Shown here: positions 7,383-9,032 of the stretch, one piece after another
Numbering within the stretch: position 1 is the stretch's first letter
Layout of the letters: each line of letters opens with the position of its first letter
Source: Colivivens sp964452915
GTDB taxonomy: Bacteria > Bacteroidota > Bacteroidia > Bacteroidales > Bacteroidaceae
Reading direction: 5' to 3'
Length of the DNA: 9,032 nucleotides
Assembly (NCBI GenBank): GCA_964452915.1
Contig: CAYVNW010000062.1
Span: 1 to 9,032 of the forward strand
The notes under the pieces: generated by a model
Told to the model about the DNA's origin: nothing
Databases searched by the model: none
What the model saw: only the letters and a program-made list of their open reading frames with translations
Position numbers and translations under genes: made by a program

Positions 7383-8058
7383 TGACATAAACAATAGAAT
7401 ACCAATTGTACTGCTAATGGCGATTGTAATCATCGCTTTGTGCTCTTGGATAGGCAACATTTATGAAACAGGACTGAACAGCCTGTTCAGTGCCGATGCA
7501 ATCCGATGGGCAGTAGTCAATTTCGTACCAAACATAGGCAATGCCCCCTACCCCGATATCATTATCGGGTTGATTGCTTTGGGAGCACTGAAGGAATCTG
7601 GACTGATATATTCGTTCAGTTCAAAAGCTTCATTAAAACAAAACCGTGCCCTTTCGTTTGCCATTTTGGTATTTTGTATTCTGTGTTTAATTACCGCCTT
7701 TATGACGTTGTCACCCAATGGAGTGCTGCGCAACTCATTCGGGGAATTATGTCATTCTCCTTTTACTAAAGGAATCTACGGAGGAATCTGTTGTGTTGTA
7801 TTGTTGGTCAGCAATGTCTATGGCATATCGTCCGGCAACTTCACAAACCTGAATGACACGATCAAGGCACACACTTCATTATTGCAGAAGTGCCAAACTT
7901 ATTTCATTTCTATGATTCTCGTCAGCGAACTGATGGCATGTCTGGACTATTCCAACATACTCACAAGAACAAGCGTCTTCTACGGGATTCTGTCATGGTG
8001 TCTGTACCTGATTCCTTTGTTGCTCTCTCTTGCAGCAAATAAGAAAGAAGTGAAATAA
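7372..8058 (+). CDS. Small polytopic membrane protein resembling the N-terminal part of AbgT-type transporters
   Basis: 228 residues with about five or six hydrophobic segments: about 10-28, 61-82, 93-113, 134-153, 176-191 and 202-222. The block LFSADAIRWAVVNFVPNI, then P59/P61, IIIGLIALGALKESGLI, recalls the AbgT pattern: Ser-x-x-x-x-Arg-Trp, then Asn-Phe, then a membrane helix ending Gly-x-Gly-x-x-Glu-x-Ser-Gly-Leu. AbgT transporters are about 500 residues, so this is less than half size and lacks the usual second half. It may be a transporter-derived sensor or partner of the signalling proteins; a transport role is doubtful. Its ATG overlaps the end of the response regulator gene by 11 nt, so the two are translationally coupled. 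The AbgT likeness is from memory of the motif and is the weakest part of this call; the membrane nature is clear. Confidence 0.72.
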   Translation: MRINDINNRIPIVLLMAIVIIALCSWIGNIYETGLNSLFSADAIRWAVVNFVPNIGNAPYPDIIIGLIALGALKESGLIYSFSSKASLKQNRALSFAILVFCILCLITAFMTLSPNGVLRNSFGELCHSPFTKGIYGGICCVVLLVSNVYGISSGNFTNLNDTIKAHTSLLQKCQTYFISMILVSELMACLDYSNILTRTSVFYGILSWCLYLIPLLLSLAANKKEVK

Positions 8059-8200
8059 GGAGACAAGCAAACGAAACAGCTCACATTAAACAGAGATTAC
8101 CACAAGGACACATTTCGTTCACTACAGTTTAAAACTTTATGAATTACAACCGCTCAAAATGGTATTAACAAAAACAACTAAAAAATTTTCTTCAAAATGT
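8059..8200 (+). other. Intergenic stretch after the operon, no gene seen
   Basis: AT-rich, without an ORF of note. The only structure seen is a 7-bp inverted repeat, AACGAAA (8070-8076) with TTTCGTT (8113-8119), separated by 36 nt and not followed by a T-run. It is not a convincing terminator. The operon may read on to the strong terminator at 8426-8464. Confidence 0.5.
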
Positions 8201-8231
8201 TTTGCCGATTGGAAAAAAGTCATTATATTTG
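8201..8231 (+). promoter_or_regulatory. Strong Bacteroidota-type promoter (TTTG-N19-TATATTTG)
   Basis: TTTG at 8201-8204 is the -33 element and TATATTTG at 8224-8231 the -7 element. The spacer is exactly 19 nt, within the 19-21 expected for the primary sigma factor of this phylum. It is the best promoter match in the window. Transcription should start near 8236-8240. No long ORF follows, so it appears to drive a small RNA or small-protein gene. Confidence 0.78.
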
Positions 8232-8275
8232 CACTCCGCTTCAAGAAAGCGCTAAGACAAAGTGATCATAACTAA

Positions 8276-8374
8276 ATGATTAATATTTTCACTCTACAAA
8301 TATTGCAAGGCAGGCTCGTCATTCACATGCGACATCTCAATGATGGAAAGCCGCTGTTCGACTATCAACGTTGA
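8276..8374 (+). CDS. Possible 32-residue small protein within the promoter-terminator unit
   Basis: ATG at 8276, TGA at 8372-8374. The peptide begins MINIFTLQILQGRLVIHMRH and ends PLFDYQR. The first half is hydrophobic-amphipathic and the tail polar. It begins about 38 nt after the likely transcription start and ends about 50 nt before the terminator, which would suit a monocistronic small-protein gene. It also covers the same bases as the nested helices of the candidate RNA, so the two readings compete. No family was recognised and a chance ORF of this length is common. Confidence 0.3.
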   Translation: MINIFTLQILQGRLVIHMRHLNDGKPLFDYQR

Positions 8375-8425
8375 ATATACTTGCAATTAGTAGTTTTGTC
8401 GTGTTTTATTTTGTGTTTGTGTTGT

Positions 8426-8464
8426 GGCTACTCTTATACGTGACGTAAAAGGGTAGCCTTTTTT
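8426..8464 (+). terminator. Intrinsic terminator
   Basis: GGCTACTC (8426-8433) pairs with GGGTAGCC (8451-8458) as an 8-bp stem with one T-G wobble, followed at once by six T (8459-8464). The loop TTATACGTGACGTAAAA can pair further. The T-run is only on the plus-strand side, so it ends plus-strand transcription: the small transcript and possibly read-through from the operon. Confidence 0.9.
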
Positions 8465-8520
8465 GTCACACTATATCATCAAAGCATAGCACCCTACACC
8501 CCATCGTCCATCCCCTACTC

Positions 8521-8574
8521 CTCCGTCATCCACTACTCACTCCGTCATACCTACGACACCCCTCCCGTCATTCC
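8521..8574. repeat. Three imperfect copies of CTCC(C)GTCAT
   Basis: CTCCGTCATCC (8521-8531), CTCCGTCATAC (8540-8550) and CTCCCGTCATTCC (8562-8574) are spaced about 19 and 22 nt apart. The last runs into a REP-like fragment. An inverted copy ATGACGGG lies at 8722-8729 opposite CCCGTCAT at 8564-8571, so the interval 8564-8729 is framed by an 8-bp inverted repeat. Confidence 0.6.
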
Positions 8575-8593
8575 GAGCAAAGTGAGCAGATCC
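8567..8593. repeat. REP-like fragment (GTCATTCCGAGC type)
   Basis: The segment starts GTCATTCCGAGCAAAGTGAG and continues to GATCC. It resembles the widespread dispersed palindromic repeat of form GTCATTCCGAGCgaagcgaGGAATC found between genes in many Bacteroidota and other genomes. Recognition is from memory. Only one arm is clear, and the facing arm may be the ATGACGGG at 8722-8729. Confidence 0.5.
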
Positions 8594-8598
8594 TCAGT

Positions 8599-8642
8599 GT
8601 GCTATAATTGTGCTATGCATCAGTGCTATACCGCAGTGCTAT
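8599..8642. repeat. Four GTGCTAT direct repeats
   Basis: GTGCTAT occurs at 8599, 8610, 8623 and 8636 (spacings 11, 13, 13 nt); the last two sit in CAGTGCTAT. The inverse copy GCATAGCAC at 8484-8492 is an exact 9-bp complement of 8610-8618. Confidence 0.7.
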
Positions 8643-8662
8643 GAAAGTCCTCCAGCGGTGCC

Positions 8663-8702
8663 GTAACGCCCCTGGGTAGCCACTGCCGTGGCAGGGCGTC
8701 AC
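8663..8702. repeat. GC-rich hairpin downstream of the minus-strand FISUMP gene
   Basis: The outer arms ACGCCC (8666-8671) and GGGCGT (8694-8699) pair fully. An inner stem GCCAC/GTGGC with a 4-nt TGCC loop spans 8679-8692, and GT/AC extends the outer arms across a mismatch. No T-run follows on either strand, so it is not a standard terminator. It lies 39 nt downstream of the stop of the minus-strand gene. It could be an mRNA 3' end structure, part of a REP-like element, or a cruciform of another kind. Confidence 0.6.
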
Positions 8703-8740
8703 AGCACAGCGGGACACGGGTATGACGGGCAAGAATGAGT

Positions 8741-9032
8741 TCATGGGCGGACAGGCCGGACACTCTGCCCGTAGTAGCGGTAGTAGCTGTAGAGCCAGTC
8801 GTGATACGTCGAAAGGAAGTACAAGTAGCAGGCGGAGTAAGGGTAGTCCGTATTGAGCGAACTCGACCAATAGCCGCCGTACGTGCCCGCAAAGTTGAGA
8901 CTTGACCCAAGGCGAGAGCCTGCGGCAGGCAGAAAGATGGAATTACCGTTCGGACCAACAACCTTATAACCGTTCTTACCGTTCATCGTGGTCCATGTCC
9001 ATTTACATTTGTCCAAGATTTCATTTATCTCG
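8741..9032 (-). CDS. C-terminal part of a FISUMP-domain protein (5' end outside window)
   Basis: Reading right to left, the frame is open from the window edge to TGA at 8743-8741, giving 96 visible residues. It begins EINEILDKCKWTWTTMNG, continues GPNGNSIFLPAAG, AGTYGGYWSSS, a Tyr-rich LYSYYRYYG and ends QSVRPVRP. The match with FISUMP domain 2 of the kinase runs through the whole visible part, and the last 58 residues align without a gap. The FISUMP block continues upstream of any possible start, so the gene is cut by the window and its N-terminal domains are unknown. Third codon positions are more GC-rich than in the operon genes, and the direction is opposite, so it is a separate unit. It is probably a cell-surface or periplasmic protein, as most FISUMP proteins are. 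Confidence 0.88.
   Translation of the reverse strand, partial: EINEILDKCKWTWTTMNGKNGYKVVGPNGNSIFLPAAGSRLGSSLNFAGTYGGYWSSSLNTDYPYSACYLYFLSTYHDWLYSYYRYYGQSVRPVRP

Larger units (their letters stand above)
8238..8464 (+). ncRNA. Candidate structured small RNA (about 228 nt)
   Basis: It is bounded by a consensus promoter and a strong intrinsic terminator, and holds several nested helices. A 5' hairpin pairs CGCTT (8237-8241) with AAGCG (8247-8251). A rod is built from CTAC/GTAG (8294-8297 with 8390-8393), ATTGCAAG/CTTGCAAT (8302-8309 with 8380-8387), GGCT/AGCC (8313-8316 with 8349-8352) and TCATT/AATGA (8319-8323 with 8339-8343). A T/G-rich, almost A-free stretch (8394-8427) precedes the terminator, so the transcript would have a U-rich single-stranded tail. 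An elongated rod with internal loops at this size could suit a 6S-like RNA, but no 6S signature was recognised. It could instead be the mRNA of the 32-codon ORF inside. Confidence is for a discrete transcript; identity is unknown. Confidence 0.55.
8465..8740. other. Repeat-rich intergenic patchwork between terminator and the minus-strand FISUMP gene
   Basis: No gene is seen here. The left half (about 8490-8575) is very C-rich and G-poor on the plus strand, nearly every G following a C. The right half (about 8650-8740) is GC-rich. It contains the short repeats and hairpin listed separately. The mixed composition and repeats suggest debris of REP-like or mobile sequence downstream of the partial gene. 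Confidence 0.7.

Noticed and set aside
8070..8119. Terminator of the operon from the AACGAAA/TTTCGTT inverted repeat
   Set aside because: AT-rich 7-bp arms, a 36-nt loop and no T-run.
8490..8575. G-quadruplex on the minus strand of the C-rich tract
   Set aside because: Only three runs of three or more G lie close enough together; the remaining runs are GG or too far apart.
8626..8961. Minus-strand 111-codon open frame and an overlapping 85-codon frame (8613-8870)
   Set aside because: They overlap the FISUMP reading frame at 8741-9032, which has clear family motifs. The alternative frames are Arg/Thr/Leu-rich low-complexity products of GC-rich DNA.
9014..9016. TTG as start codon of the minus-strand FISUMP gene
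   Set aside because: The FISUMP block (EINEIL before DKCKW) continues upstream in the same frame to the window edge, so the true start is outside.
8059..9032. tRNA, rRNA or tmRNA gene
   Set aside because: No cloverleaf, CCA end or conserved rRNA/tmRNA segments were found on either strand by eye.

Overview
The window looks like Bacteroidota DNA, most likely from a gut Bacteroidales (Prevotella, Bacteroides or Muribaculaceae type). Four things point there: moderate GC, start codons with AT-rich leaders and no Shine-Dalgarno, promoter boxes of the TTTG/TAnnTTTG type, and three copies of the FISUMP (Fibrobacter succinogenes major paralogous) domain. The genus call is inference.

Layout: positions 1-108 are about five copies of a 22-bp composite tandem repeat, followed by an AT-rich promoter region (109-239). 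Four plus-strand genes follow with spacings of 36 nt, 18 nt and an 11-nt overlap, so they read as one operon. They are (i) a membrane-anchored Hanks-type Ser/Thr kinase with two extracytoplasmic FISUMP domains (240-2612); (ii) a 1330-residue double sensor-kinase protein with four membrane segments (2649-6641); (iii) a response regulator with receiver and LuxR-like HTH (6660-7382); and (iv) a small polytopic membrane protein that resembles the N-terminal part of AbgT-type transporters (7372-8058).

After the operon lies a non-coding stretch. It holds a textbook Bacteroidota promoter (TTTG-N19-TATATTTG, 8201-8231) and, about 195 nt further on, a strong intrinsic terminator (8426-8464). Between them are nested inverted repeats and a 32-codon ORF, so this is probably a small RNA or small-protein gene of about 228 nt. 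Beyond the terminator, 8465-8740 is a patchwork of short repeats: CTCCGTCAT, a GTCATTCCGAGC REP-like fragment, GTGCTAT, and a GC-rich hairpin. The right edge carries the 3' end of a minus-strand gene ending in a third FISUMP domain, whose last 58 residues align without gaps to the end of the first gene.

How the genes may work together (inference): the operon puts a receptor-like Ser/Thr kinase beside a His-Asp phosphorelay. In the double sensor protein the first half keeps the ATP-binding boxes but lacks a recognisable phospho-acceptor His. The second half has a plausible acceptor His (H1107) but a degenerate ATPase. The two halves may therefore complement each other in one chain, feeding the response regulator, with the small membrane protein as partner or transporter-derived sensor. 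The most interesting points are this split-function fusion, the FISUMP receptor kinase with its variable C-terminal lectin-like surface, and the uncharacterised transcription unit at 8238-8464.
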